Both the position numbers and the translations under genes were made by a program. The notes under the pieces are model-generated. The model saw only the letters and a program-made list of their open reading frames with translations, made no database searches and had not been told where the DNA came from. Below are positions 54,201 to 62,328 of a DNA stretch of 64,000 nt, piece after piece (within the stretch, counting starts at the first letter, position 1; the number at the start of each line of letters is the position of its first letter). This DNA is from JBBDWK01 sp040902885 (GTDB lineage: Bacteria; Acidobacteriota; Terriglobia; Bryobacterales; Bryobacteraceae): assembly GCA_040902885.1 (NCBI GenBank), contig JBBDWK010000086.1, forward strand, positions 24,705 to 88,704. Direction: 5' to 3'.

Positions 54201-54449
54201 TTTGGCAACACAGGACGAAACGTGGGCACCGGCCCCAGCCAGACCAACTTCGACTTCTCCGTGTTCAAGGACTTCCCTCTCGGAGAGGCTGAACGAAAAC
54301 TCCAGTTCCGCTTCGAGGCATTTAATGTCATGAACACGCCGCAGTTCCAGATACCCGAACGCACGTTCAACACGCCGCAGTTCGGCACGATCACCGCAAC
54401 CATCAACGATAACCGCGACATTCAGCTCGCGCTTCGATTTGTCTGGTGA
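51207..54449 (+). CDS. Oar-like TonB-dependent receptor with carboxypeptidase-regulatory domain
   Basis: 1080-aa outer-membrane receptor. Signal peptide (SLLFLLSLCSAVFAQ), carboxypeptidase-regulatory domain (ASITGQVTDATGLAVANATV), plug (SELPLNGRNFIQLIALSTG; NFLLDGVNNNTTDN; IKSGTNELHGALFEFMR), full barrel and C-terminal LALRFVW. The ATG has AAGGAG 7 nt upstream. Its divergence from the two sulfatases suggests it takes up the sulfated glycans or their products; this is contextual inference. An IS630-type element lies 140 bp downstream. Confidence 0.93.
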   Translation: MKSLLFLLSLCSAVFAQQDAASITGQVTDATGLAVANATVTVTNRDTNVSMRVATGGDGLYVATPLRIGAYKVDVEAKGFKKTVRDGIPLRVQDRLRVDFSLEVGDLTQTIEVTAEAPLLQSESTSLGQVIATRPVSELPLNGRNFIQLIALSTGAYIPQRNNSLYQDFLIGINGNRIQNNNFLLDGVNNNTTDNNQAPILPSPDAIAEFKVQSNLLPAEFGRGLGGTININIKSGTNELHGALFEFMRNDKLDANNFFNVGRARPSFQQNQFGGAVGGPVFLPGVYDGRNRSFFFANYQGTRIRRGLTRLFTVPSAELRAGNFSGRAPVFDPETTRRDPSGANVRDPFPGNQVPSARFDPIMRRYVDLYPLPNLGGIANNYILNPKYTDDNDQGDVKIDHNFSSSDTLMFRFSRGDRTFITPLNVPGVDFNGYFAANEYLPQVINNRGAALSYNHIFSPRVINEFRAGYNRLYATVTPRSEGKNLAADFGIRGVPDDRQSNGLTVVGITGFSSLGDSFDTRRGQNVYQVLDNLSIISGRHTFKMGFDHRRTQFNLGQGSSPRGSFTYNGVFSQDPRDRSRTGNPFADFLLGVPDGAAIGTNVRAGTRVRNYSAFIQDDWKATSRLTLNVGLRYEYTTPIVEAANRMANFDIAANRLVFAQSGGIRQRALAERDLNNFAPRFGLAYELSPRTIVRTGYGIFHTLEDAGHHNPLFNPPYSASFSFPSNQLTTDTSLRPTQGFPPVGLPVNFADGGLFLNINGRPIQFPAAYSQQWNFTVDRQFGPVRVETAYVGNKANKLMANRNINQPLPGAGSVNDRRLFPGWGGINFQEPRGNSIYHSLQVKAEKRFSMGNIFLVSYTYAKAIDDSDSTQLSTTSGTGNLQDQRNLRGERARSFQDVRNRLVVSYLWELPFGKGRRFLSGASRAMNAAVGGWQVNGIAFHQSGRAFTINSPFDHSNSGSSNIRPDATGDSPNLPGDQRSVQHFINAAAFRIPDGFAFGNTGRNVGTGPSQTNFDFSVFKDFPLGEAERKLQFRFEAFNVMNTPQFQIPERTFNTPQFGTITATINDNRDIQLALRFVW

Positions 54450-54589
54450 TTCGCCAACTTGAGAAGAGCCTGTAAACCGGGCGCTGATCATCGCCCGTCA
54501 CAAACCCTATAGACTGCTGCTTCGACTGCTTGGGCGGCTTCATCATGCTGTGAGTTGAAGTGCACCAGGACTAAACATGACGTCATAAG

Positions 54590-55667
54590 TAATTGCGCAT
54601 AGTCGGCGGATGTGCTGTCATGGAGACATGCGAGCGCTCACCATTGCCGACTCGGCGACGATCATTCTCGGTTTACAGGATGAGATCCGACGATCGGAGG
54701 AAGCCCGCTATGACCATCGACTGCACGGAGTGCTGTTGGTGGCACAAGGGATGACTTGTCCGGAAGTAGCCAGACTTCTGGGCGATGCTCCGCGATCGGT
54801 CGAATACTGGGTGCGGGGCTTCGAGGAGAATGGCTTGGCGGGATTGCGGGAGGGTGAGCGATCCGGCCGGCCACGGCGCCTGGATGCGAAGCAACTCGGA
54901 GAAATCAACGTCGCCCTTCGCCAGACGCCGCACGAGGTGGGACTGGGCGGCAATCTATGGGATGGCAAAACCCTGGCGGCTTGGATCGCCAAAGAGTATG
55001 GGATTGATTTGGGTATACGGCAATGCCAGCGTCTGTTCCGGCAGTTGGGCTTTCGGCTCCGCAAGCCACGCCCCAGCATTGCGCAAGCCGACCCCGACCG
55101 GCAGAAAGCACATAAAAAAAACTCCAAGCGCTGATGAGAGACCAGACGGTGGATCTTTGGGCTACCGACGAAGTGCACTTCCAACAGCATGGTTCCCGCT
55201 GCCAGATGTGGATCCCGCCGGAAACCAAGGACCCAGTTCTGTTACACGCTCCCACGCGGCACAGCGTCGGATACTTTGGCGCTGTGCGCGTGCGGATGGG
55301 AGATTTCAGTTCTGCCGTGAGACCGGCAAGTTCAATGGCATGACATTCTTTGCTTTCAAGAAGAGCCTTCGCCGCACCAGCATCCGAACCGGTCGCCGCG
55401 TGGTGGTGATCACCGACAACGCAAGGTACCATCATGCCCGGCTTCATAAGCAGTGGAAAGAAGAGCACGCTGACAATTTTGCTCTGGACTACCTGCCGCC
55501 CTATAGCCCCGAACTGAATCCGATCGAGCGAGTTTGGAAGCTGACCCGGCGCCGTTGTTTGCACAATCGATATTTCTCGCGGTTGGACGATGTGATCACC
55601 GCAGTCGAAGCGGAGTTCGATCAATGGACAGGGCGCAATGAAACCTTGCGGCGACTATGCGCAATTA
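54590..55667 (+). mobile_element. IS630-family insertion sequence, inactivated
   Basis: A 1.08-kb element with 19-bp terminal inverted repeats, TAATTGCGCATAGTCGGCG at the left (54590-54608) and its near-complement at the right (55649-55667), 18 of 19 matching. TA lies at both outer ends, as expected for the TA target of IS630/Tc1 elements. The only gene is a DDE transposase read in two frames with one further damage. It sits between the receptor and the padR-ADOP operon, its right end 88 bp before the padR start. Confidence 0.88.
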
Positions 55668-55672
55668 TTTAA
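54628..55672 (+). pseudogene. IS630-family transposase, with slippery A8 run and a frameshift
   Basis: The first part (54628-55134) has the helix-turn-helix (GVLLVAQGMTCPEVARLLGD) and KTLAAWIAKEYGIDLGIRQC. At 55114-55121 eight A lie in the reading CAT AAA AAA AAC; a -1 slip there continues into LQALMRDQTVDLWATDEVHF, the first DDE aspartate. This is a known way for IS elements to control transposase. About 175 nt later one G is missing near 55293 (CGGAT for CGGGAT), breaking the second frame. The third part has VVVITDNARYHHA (second Asp) and LNPIERVWKL (Glu). A slip can be programmed, but the missing base makes this copy inactive. The stop overlaps the right repeat. Confidence 0.88.
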
Positions 55673-55726
55673 GTCGCTATGTTTAGCACTAGAGGAAACG
55701 AACGGCGCCTAACCCTTCTCCTACCC

Positions 55727-55748
55727 AGACGTCTGTATACTAGGAGGT
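55727..55748 (+). promoter_or_regulatory. padR promoter, dyad and ribosome site
   Basis: CAGACGTCTG (55727-55736) is a perfect 10-bp palindrome directly followed by the -10-like TATACT (55737-55742) and AGGAGG (55743-55748), 6 nt before the padR ATG. The dyad beside the -10 is where an autorepressor such as PadR would act. The leader would be only a few bases long. Confidence 0.5.
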
Positions 55749-55754
55749 CTGAGT

Positions 55755-56084
55755 ATGCCAAAGCCCGACTCTCTCCAAGGCTCCCTCGATCTGCTCGTGT
55801 TGAAGATCCTCTCGCGCCGGCCGCGCCTGCACGGTTACGCCATCATGTCCGCGATCAAGGACAGGTCCGGCGAAGTGCTCCGCGCCGAGGAAGGCTCGCT
55901 CTATCCGGCGCTGCACCGCATGGAGGAAGCCGGCTGGATCCGCGCCGAATGGATCACGAAAGACACCGGGCGGCGGGCCCGCCTTTATGAATTGACGGCG
56001 GCTGGCAAAAAGCAACTCGCGGCCGAAGAGTCGCGCTGGCGGGCGGTGACGGCGGCCGTAAATCGCGTGCTGAGGACGGTGTGA
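55755..56084 (+). CDS. PadR-family transcriptional regulator
   Basis: 109-aa winged-helix repressor. LQGSLDLLVLKILSRRPRLH followed by GYAIMSAIKDRSGEVLRAEE and GSLYPALHRMEEAGWIRAEW is the standard PadR N-terminus, with a short C-terminal helix for dimerisation. The stop is 1 nt before the first ADOP permease, an arrangement found repeatedly in Acidobacteria. It probably represses this operon and responds to an unknown ligand. The IS630 element ends 88 bp upstream and may have altered the promoter. Confidence 0.95.
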   Translation: MPKPDSLQGSLDLLVLKILSRRPRLHGYAIMSAIKDRSGEVLRAEEGSLYPALHRMEEAGWIRAEWITKDTGRRARLYELTAAGKKQLAAEESRWRAVTAAVNRVLRTV

Positions 56085-56085
56085 T

Positions 56086-58743
56086 ATGTCGTTGTGGTCG
56101 CGCATCGCTAATGGATTCCGCGGCGATCGGTTGAGCCGCGAGATCGACGAAGAGATCGAGTCGCACATCGAAGCAGCGATCGACGAGGGCCGCGATCCGG
56201 CCGAGGCCCGGAGAGCGCTCGGCTCCTCGCTGCGGCATCGCGAAGAGAGCCGCGACATCCGGCTCATCGCGTGGCTCGAGTCGCTCCGCGCGGACGTCGT
56301 CTTCGGCTGGCGGCAGCTCAAGAAGAACAAGGTGACCTCCGCCGCGGCAATCCTGTCGTTAGCGCTGGCGATCGGGGCTTGCACATCGGCATTCCGGCTC
56401 ATCGACGCTCTGCTGCTGCGGCCTCTGCCGGTGGCCGGGCCCGAACGGCTGTATTTTGTCACGTCTGAAGAAATCCGGGCCGATGGCACGCCCTCTTCGT
56501 ACAAGAGTTCCTCGTACCCGCTGTTCCGCCAGATGCGCGCCGCGGTGAAGGATCAAGCCGAGTTGCTGGCGATGTCCTATGTGCAGCGGGTGGACCTGAC
56601 CTACGGGTCGGACCAGGAGATGGAGAAGGCGCACTGGCAGTACGTGTCAGGGCGGATGTTCGGCTCGTTCGGACTCCGGCCGGCTTTGGGGCGGCTGTTG
56701 ACCGAGGACGACGATCTTAGACCCGCGGGGCATCCGTACGCCGTTCTATCCCATGACTACTGGACGCGCCGCTTTGGGCAGGACCCGCAAGCGATCGGGC
56801 GCACCTTCCGAATGGGCAACGACCTGTACGAGATTGTGGGCGTGGTCGAGCAGCGCTTCACCGGAACCGAGCCCGGCACGGTAGTCGACGTCTTCGTGCC
56901 CACGATGATGCATCCTGCCGTCAACCGTTCAGGCTCTCACTGGCTCCGGACGTTCGCCAAGCTGCGGCCGGGGGTGGGCGTCGAACAGGTTCGGAGCAGG
57001 CTGAGCGCTCCGTTTCGCGCCTTCCAGGAGGAGCGGGCGAGGGGCTTTACGGGCATGCCGCGGGAGCGCCTCAAGAGCTTCGTAAATCAGACGGTGGTAT
57101 TGGAGCCGGCGCCGACGGGTGTCTCCGGGATGCAGGAGAAAAACCGCCTGGCGCTCGCGGCGCTCGGTGTGCTGGTGGCGCTGGTGCTGGCGATTGCGTG
57201 CGCCAACGTCGCCAACCTGATGACCGCCCGGGCGGCTGCTCGGGCGCGCGAGATGGCGCTGCGGGTCTCGATCGGCGCGGGACGAGGGAGGCTGGTGCAG
57301 CTCGTGCTGGTGGAAAGCGCGTGGATCGCGTTTCTCGCAGTGGCGATCGGCGGCTTGTTTGCGTGGTGGTCCGCACCGTTCATCGTCAGCATGATCAACC
57401 CACCGGATAACCCCGCGCGCCTGTTCCTGCCGGCCGACTGGCGGGTGCTGGGCTTCGGCCTGGCGCTGGCCCTCGGAGTGACTTTCCTGTTCGGTCTGGC
57501 GCCGGCGCTGCGCGCTTCCGGGGTCAAGCCGGCCACCGCACTGAAAGGCGGCGAGGACCCGCACGCGCGGCGGCGCCTGATGCACGCGCTCATCGCTGTG
57601 CAGGTCGCGTTCTGCTTCGTCGTGCATTTCGTTGGCGGTCTGTTTGTGGCCACCTACGACCGGCTGGNNNNNNNNNNGGCGCGCCACCCGACCGGCTTTT
57701 CCTCCGAGCGGCTGCTCACGCTCGATACTGTCGCGGCGCGTCCCCAGCCGCCAATCTATTGGGACCAGGTGGCCGCCCACCTGCGTACCATCCCAGGTGT
57801 CGAGGCGGTGGCGCTGTCCGGATTCCCGCTGATGGGGGGACAGAACTGGAACGGATACATCTGGGTTAATGGCGCGCCTCCCAGCGAGGTCCTCTCCTAC
57901 TTTCTCCTTGTCTCGCCGGGCTGGATCGACGCCATGAAGATCCCTTTGCTCGCCGGCAGGGACTTCAGCGCGAGCGATACGTCCCCTGGCCTCGCGATCG
58001 TCAACGAGACTTTCGCGAAGCAGTACTTCGACGGGGAGAACCCAATCGGCAGGTCATTCGAGCAATCGTATGGCGGTGTTCCCTTTCAGATTGTCGGCCT
58101 GGTCCGCGATGCCCGCTACAGCAACATGCGTGAGCCCACCCAGCCGGTGGCCTATGTTCCGTTCCAGTCGGTCGACGCCAAGGGCGTCTGGCAGCCGAGA
58201 GGTGAGGGGACGTTCATCGTGCGCACGTCCAGCCCCGACCCGCTCACGCTTGCCTCCGTGCTGCGCCGGGAAGTGCCGAAAGCGCGGTCGGAGTTCCGTG
58301 TGAGCAACATCCGGACGCAGAAAGAGCTGAATGAGTCGCACACCGTCCGCGAGCGGCTGCTGGCGATGCTGGCGCTGTTCTTTTCAGTTGTGGCGCTGCT
58401 GCTCGCCGGTGTCGGCCTGTATGGCGTGCTCGACCATTCCGTATTCCAACGGCGGCGCGAGATCGGCATTCGCTTGGCGATTGGCGCGCCTGCCGCCGAT
58501 GTCGCGCGACGAGTGACCGTGGATGTGTTCTTGATGGTGCTCGTGGGAGCGCTCGTGGGCCTGGCGCTTGGTATGGCATCGGAGCGGTACATCGAGACAC
58601 TGCTGTATGGCGTGAAGGCGAGTGATCTGACGATGCTGGCGCTTCCGTCTCTGACGATTCTGGCGGCTGCACTGCTGGCCGCTGTGCCAGCAGTGATCCG
58701 GGCGGTGCGAATCGACCCGGCGACCATGCTGCGGGCGGATTAG
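56086..58743 (+). CDS. ADOP-type ABC permease 1 (MacB/FtsX-like)
   Basis: 885-aa permease (as assembled) of the acidobacterial duplicated orphan permease family: an N-terminal prefix (LSREIDEEIESHIEAAIDEG, then RDPAEARRALGSSLRHREES) and one TM. A MacB-type periplasmic domain follows, then FtsX blocks (VLVALVLAIACANVANLMTA; LSVVALLLAGVGLYGVLDHS is the C-terminal style). No ATPase gene is adjacent. These proteins are predicted to export substrates or sense the envelope; activity unproven. Ten N interrupt codons near residue 528, but the frame holds, and the flanks suggest the gap is artificial. Confidence 0.9.
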   Translation: MSLWSRIANGFRGDRLSREIDEEIESHIEAAIDEGRDPAEARRALGSSLRHREESRDIRLIAWLESLRADVVFGWRQLKKNKVTSAAAILSLALAIGACTSAFRLIDALLLRPLPVAGPERLYFVTSEEIRADGTPSSYKSSSYPLFRQMRAAVKDQAELLAMSYVQRVDLTYGSDQEMEKAHWQYVSGRMFGSFGLRPALGRLLTEDDDLRPAGHPYAVLSHDYWTRRFGQDPQAIGRTFRMGNDLYEIVGVVEQRFTGTEPGTVVDVFVPTMMHPAVNRSGSHWLRTFAKLRPGVGVEQVRSRLSAPFRAFQEERARGFTGMPRERLKSFVNQTVVLEPAPTGVSGMQEKNRLALAALGVLVALVLAIACANVANLMTARAAARAREMALRVSIGAGRGRLVQLVLVESAWIAFLAVAIGGLFAWWSAPFIVSMINPPDNPARLFLPADWRVLGFGLALALGVTFLFGLAPALRASGVKPATALKGGEDPHARRRLMHALIAVQVAFCFVVHFVGGLFVATYDRLXXXXARHPTGFSSERLLTLDTVAARPQPPIYWDQVAAHLRTIPGVEAVALSGFPLMGGQNWNGYIWVNGAPPSEVLSYFLLVSPGWIDAMKIPLLAGRDFSASDTSPGLAIVNETFAKQYFDGENPIGRSFEQSYGGVPFQIVGLVRDARYSNMREPTQPVAYVPFQSVDAKGVWQPRGEGTFIVRTSSPDPLTLASVLRREVPKARSEFRVSNIRTQKELNESHTVRERLLAMLALFFSVVALLLAGVGLYGVLDHSVFQRRREIGIRLAIGAPAADVARRVTVDVFLMVLVGALVGLALGMASERYIETLLYGVKASDLTMLALPSLTILAAALLAAVPAVIRAVRIDPATMLRAD
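57668..57677. other. Assembly gap (10 N) inside ADOP permease 1
   Basis: The gap keeps the frame, adding four undefined residues. In the tandem paralogue the segment reads FDRLAKVPAGF; here it reads YDRL-gap-ARHPTGF. Without the gap and with a 2-base overlap of the flanks the segment becomes YDRLARHPTGF, the same length as the paralogue, so probably no sequence is missing. Confidence 0.85.
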
Positions 58744-58761
58744 GCGGAAGGACGGTGTGAT

Positions 58762-61413
58762 ATGTCGTTGTGGTCGCGCATCGCAAATGTACTCCGCGGC
58801 GATCGGTTGAGCCGCGAGATCGACGAAGAGCTCAGATCGCACATCGAAGAAGCCATCGAGGAGGGTCGCGATCCGGCCGAGGCCCGGCGAGCGCTCGGCT
58901 CCGCGCTGCTGCATCGCGAAGCGAGCCGCGACGTCCGGCTCATCGCCTGGCTCGACTCGCTCCGCGCCGACGTTGTGTTCGGCTGGCGGCAGCTCGAGAA
59001 GAACAAAGTGACTTCCGCCGCGGCGATCTTGTCTCTCGCTCTCGCCATCGGGGCCTGCGCATCGGCGTTTCGGATCATCGACGCCCTGCTGCTTCGGCCC
59101 TTACCGGTGGCGGAGCCGGGACGGCTGCACTATCTCTTTCACCTGTCAACCGGCGCCGATGGCAGGCCGGCAACAGTCGACACTTACGAATACCCGCTGT
59201 TCCGCCAAATGCGAGACAGCGTGAAGCATCAAGCCGAGTTGATCGCGATGTCTAACGCGAATCCGCTAGACCTGACCTTTGGATCGGATCAGGATATGGA
59301 GAAAGCGTACCTGCAATATGTTTCGGGATGGATGTTCGGCTCGTTCGGGCTCCGCCCCGCCCTGGGCCGGCTGCTTACCGAGAACGACGATCTGAAGCCG
59401 GGGGCGCATCCGTACGCAGTGCTTTCTCACGACTATTGGACGCGCCGCTTCGGGCGAGATCCGGAAGTGATGGGGCGCACGTTTCGTATGGGCAACGACA
59501 TATATACGATCGTGGGCGTCTGCGGAGATGGATTTACGGGCACTCAGCCCGGCACCGTCACCGACATTTTCGTCCCCACGATGATGAACGCCAGGGTCAC
59601 TAGTTACGCGGGCTGGATCCGGACATTGGTGCGGGTGAAGCCGGGCGTTGCCCCCGAACCCGTTCGCGACAGATTACGCGCTCCGTTCCGAGCCTTCCGC
59701 GAAGGGCAAGCGCGACGCACCAGCGGAATGAATCAGGAGCGTATTGACGGATTCCTGAGAGAGACCCTGATGATGGAGCCTGCGACGTCGGGCGTTTCGA
59801 GGCTGCAGCGGGAGTACCGCCGTTCGCTGATAGCGATCAGCGTGCTGGTGGCTTTGGTTCTGCTCATAGCGTGCGCGAACGTCGCAAACTTGATGACGGC
59901 CCAGGCCGCGGCGCGGGCGCGCGAGATGGCGCTGCGAGTTTCGATCGGCGCCGAACGGTCGCGTCTGGTGCAGATGGTCCTTGTAGAGAGCGCTTTGCTC
60001 GCGTTAATCGCATCTGGCATCGGCGGGGCGTTCGCGTGGTGGGCGGCTCCGTTCATCGTCAGCGGCGTACATCACTTTCCTGGCTATCCGGTGCGCTTGT
60101 TGCTTCCCGTGGACTGGCGGATACTTGGCTTCGGCCTGGGGTTGGCCCTGGCAGTAACGGTCCTCTTCGGACTGCCGCCGGCTCTGCGTGCCTCAGCCGT
60201 CAAACCGGCGAGCGCGCTCAGAGGCGGAGAAGACCCCCGCTTTCGCCGCCGCTTGATGCATGCGTTGATCGGCGTGCAAACCGCCTTCTGCTTTCTCGTC
60301 CTGTTCGTTGCCGGCCTGTTCGTCGCCACGTTCGACCGGTTAGCGAAAGTACCGGCGGGCTTTTCCGCCGAACGGCTCCTGACGCTCGAAACCGTTGCGG
60401 CGCAAGCTCAGCCGCCGGCGATGTGGGATCAGCTCGTTGAGCATCTGCGCGCCTTGCCGGGCATCGACACCGTGGCGCTGGCCGATTGGCCTCTGCTCAG
60501 CGGGACGCGCGCGATCTGGTCGATTTCGATCGACGGCGGGCCGCCGAGCGCCGACCGAGCCTACTTCCTGAACGTCTCACCCGGATGGATAGATGCGATG
60601 AAGATTCCTTTGATCGACGGAAGAGATTTTCGCGCCGGCGATACCTACCCCGGGGTTGCGATCGTCAACGAATCTTTTGCCAAGTGGTATTTCAATGGCG
60701 AGAATCCGCTTGGAAAGTCCTTCGAGCAGACAGAGGGCCGTCTGGGCCGTGTTCGTTTGCAGATTGTGGGTTTGGTGCGCGATGCTCGCTACGAGGACAT
60801 GCGGGGACCCATTTTGCCCGTCGTCTACGTTCCGTTCAACTCGGTTGACGCCAAGGGCGCGCGGGACAGACGCTCGGGGACGCTCGTGGTCCGCACGTCC
60901 GCACCCAACCCCCTTTCGCTGGCATCCGTTCTCCGCCGGGAGGCGCCACGCGCACGTCCCGAATTTCGCGTCAGCGACATTCGCACGCAGGAGGAGATCA
61001 ATAACTCGCACATGGTACGCGAGCGGCTCCTGGCTGTGCTGGCGGTGTTCTTCGCTCTGGTCGCGCTGCTCCTCGCCGGCGTGGGCCTGTATGGCGTCCT
61101 CGACTATTCCGTATTCCAGCGGCGGCGCGAAATCGGCATTCGCCTGGCCATCGGCGCACGAGCTCGAGACATCGTGCGACGCGTGACCCTGGATGTGTTC
61201 TCAATGGTGCTCGCGGGCGCGGTCGCTGGCCTCACGGTTGGCATGGCATCGGTGCGATACATTGAGACTCTGCTCTACCGGGTGAATGCTACCGACTTGG
61301 CGATGCTGGCGCTTCCATCGCTGACCATCCTCGCGGCCGCGTTAGTGGCCGCAGTGCCACCGGCGATCCGCGCTGTGCGAATCGACCCGGTTACAATGCT
61401 GCGGGCCGAATAG
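58762..61413 (+). CDS. ADOP-type ABC permease 2 (MacB/FtsX-like)
   Basis: 883-aa paralogue of the preceding permease with the same layout: prefix LSREIDEELRSHIEEAIEEG, periplasmic domain (FRMGNDIYTIVGVCGDGFTG), FtsX block ARAREMALRVSIGAERSRLV and the C-terminal VFQRRREIGIRLAIGA. It begins 18 nt after permease 1. The bases before its start (ACGGTGTGAT) repeat the tail of padR, showing that the duplicated unit included the padR/permease junction. Likely co-transcribed with permease 1 under PadR. Confidence 0.92.
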   Translation: MSLWSRIANVLRGDRLSREIDEELRSHIEEAIEEGRDPAEARRALGSALLHREASRDVRLIAWLDSLRADVVFGWRQLEKNKVTSAAAILSLALAIGACASAFRIIDALLLRPLPVAEPGRLHYLFHLSTGADGRPATVDTYEYPLFRQMRDSVKHQAELIAMSNANPLDLTFGSDQDMEKAYLQYVSGWMFGSFGLRPALGRLLTENDDLKPGAHPYAVLSHDYWTRRFGRDPEVMGRTFRMGNDIYTIVGVCGDGFTGTQPGTVTDIFVPTMMNARVTSYAGWIRTLVRVKPGVAPEPVRDRLRAPFRAFREGQARRTSGMNQERIDGFLRETLMMEPATSGVSRLQREYRRSLIAISVLVALVLLIACANVANLMTAQAAARAREMALRVSIGAERSRLVQMVLVESALLALIASGIGGAFAWWAAPFIVSGVHHFPGYPVRLLLPVDWRILGFGLGLALAVTVLFGLPPALRASAVKPASALRGGEDPRFRRRLMHALIGVQTAFCFLVLFVAGLFVATFDRLAKVPAGFSAERLLTLETVAAQAQPPAMWDQLVEHLRALPGIDTVALADWPLLSGTRAIWSISIDGGPPSADRAYFLNVSPGWIDAMKIPLIDGRDFRAGDTYPGVAIVNESFAKWYFNGENPLGKSFEQTEGRLGRVRLQIVGLVRDARYEDMRGPILPVVYVPFNSVDAKGARDRRSGTLVVRTSAPNPLSLASVLRREAPRARPEFRVSDIRTQEEINNSHMVRERLLAVLAVFFALVALLLAGVGLYGVLDYSVFQRRREIGIRLAIGARARDIVRRVTLDVFSMVLAGAVAGLTVGMASVRYIETLLYRVNATDLAMLALPSLTILAAALVAAVPPAIRAVRIDPVTMLRAE

Positions 61414-61443
61414 ACGCCGGGCGATAAAGCGTAAGCTGAGGGA

Positions 61444-62010
61444 GTGGCTACGCTTCCCATCTTCACCATCGGCCACTCCACTCTGCCGCTCGACGACTTT
61501 CTCCGCCTGCTCGAGACAAACCACGTCGAGCTTCTGGTGGACGTCCGAACCATGCCGCGGTCGCGGCGCAATCCGCAGTTCAACCGGGAATCGCTGCCTG
61601 GGGAATTGGCGCGCCCAGGGATCGGCTATCTGCACATGCCGGGCTTGGGCGGCCTGCGAAAGCCGCAAAGAGATTCGCCCAACAGGGCTTGGCGCAACGA
61701 CAGTTTCCGGGGCTATGCCGACTATATGCTGACGCCCGAATTCGAGCGCCATTTGGATGAGTTAATCCGCGCCGCACGCGAGGTGCAGACAGCCATCATG
61801 TGCGCCGAAGCGGTTCCCTGGAGGTGCCACCGCTCGTTGATCGCCGACGCTTTGACCGTTCGCAAGGCGCCCGTGGAGCACATTATGAGCTCAGGCCGCC
61901 GCGAGGCGCACACGCTGAGGGATTGGGCGAAAGTGGAGGGCCTCCGGCTCACCTATCCCGCTGGAACGCTTCCACTGGAGGGCTTTCCGAGTAGTATCAC
62001 TCTGTTGTAA
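61444..62010 (+). CDS. DUF488 domain protein
   Basis: 188-aa cytosolic protein of the DUF488 family: FTIGHSTLPLDDFLRLL, LVDVRTMPRSRRNPQFNRES and a C-terminal MCAEAVPWRCHRSLIADAL carrying the conserved Cys/His residues. Function is not established; metal or nucleotide binding has been suggested. GTG start 30 nt after permease 2, possibly in the same transcript. Followed by a double-hairpin repeat. Confidence 0.88.
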   Translation: MATLPIFTIGHSTLPLDDFLRLLETNHVELLVDVRTMPRSRRNPQFNRESLPGELARPGIGYLHMPGLGGLRKPQRDSPNRAWRNDSFRGYADYMLTPEFERHLDELIRAAREVQTAIMCAEAVPWRCHRSLIADALTVRKAPVEHIMSSGRREAHTLRDWAKVEGLRLTYPAGTLPLEGFPSSITLL

Positions 62011-62015
62011 CGTGG

Positions 62016-62077
62016 TGGCGCAGGCACTCCTGCCTGCCGGCTCGACACTCGTGTCGAGCCTTGGAGTTTGGACATTC
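62016..62077 (+). repeat. Double-hairpin intergenic repeat, copy A
   Basis: Two adjacent stem-loops: GCAGGC/GCCTGC (62020-62037) and a 10-bp stem GGCTCGACAC/GTGTCGAGCC (62039-62060), inside a 62-bp unit that recurs inverted at 63888-63948. It begins right after the DUF488 stop and may serve as a 3'-end structure. Confidence 0.75.
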
Positions 62078-62328
62078 AAGAGCCTGAGCGCACGAGGCGG
62101 GATTCGGCAGTTTCCGGAAGCGGGACTCTCCAGGCTCGAATCGTAAACGCTACGGCGTCATACACAGGATCTATCGCGAGCAGGTTCACACGTATGATTG
62201 CGCGCTATAAATCCACTTAAATCCACTTTGCATGCAGTTTCTTTGCAACGCCTCAAAACTTTGTCGGGCAATCAGCATTGCTAACGGGGTGTGTCCTCTT
62301 ACGCTCACGGGCTAGTGGCACGGATTCG
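62078..62328. other. Intergenic stretch without a visible gene
   Basis: Together with the repeat before it, this leaves about 320 bp without a gene between DUF488 and the membrane protein stop. It is AT-richer than its surroundings. I see no ORF with protein-like character, tRNA or further repeat here. Confidence 0.5.

Noticed and set aside
55111..55136. Treating the first transposase stop as a nonsense mutation
   Set aside because: The A8 run with a -1 slip restores the expected transposase sequence, so this break is better explained as programmed slippage. The later loss near 55293 is the real lesion.
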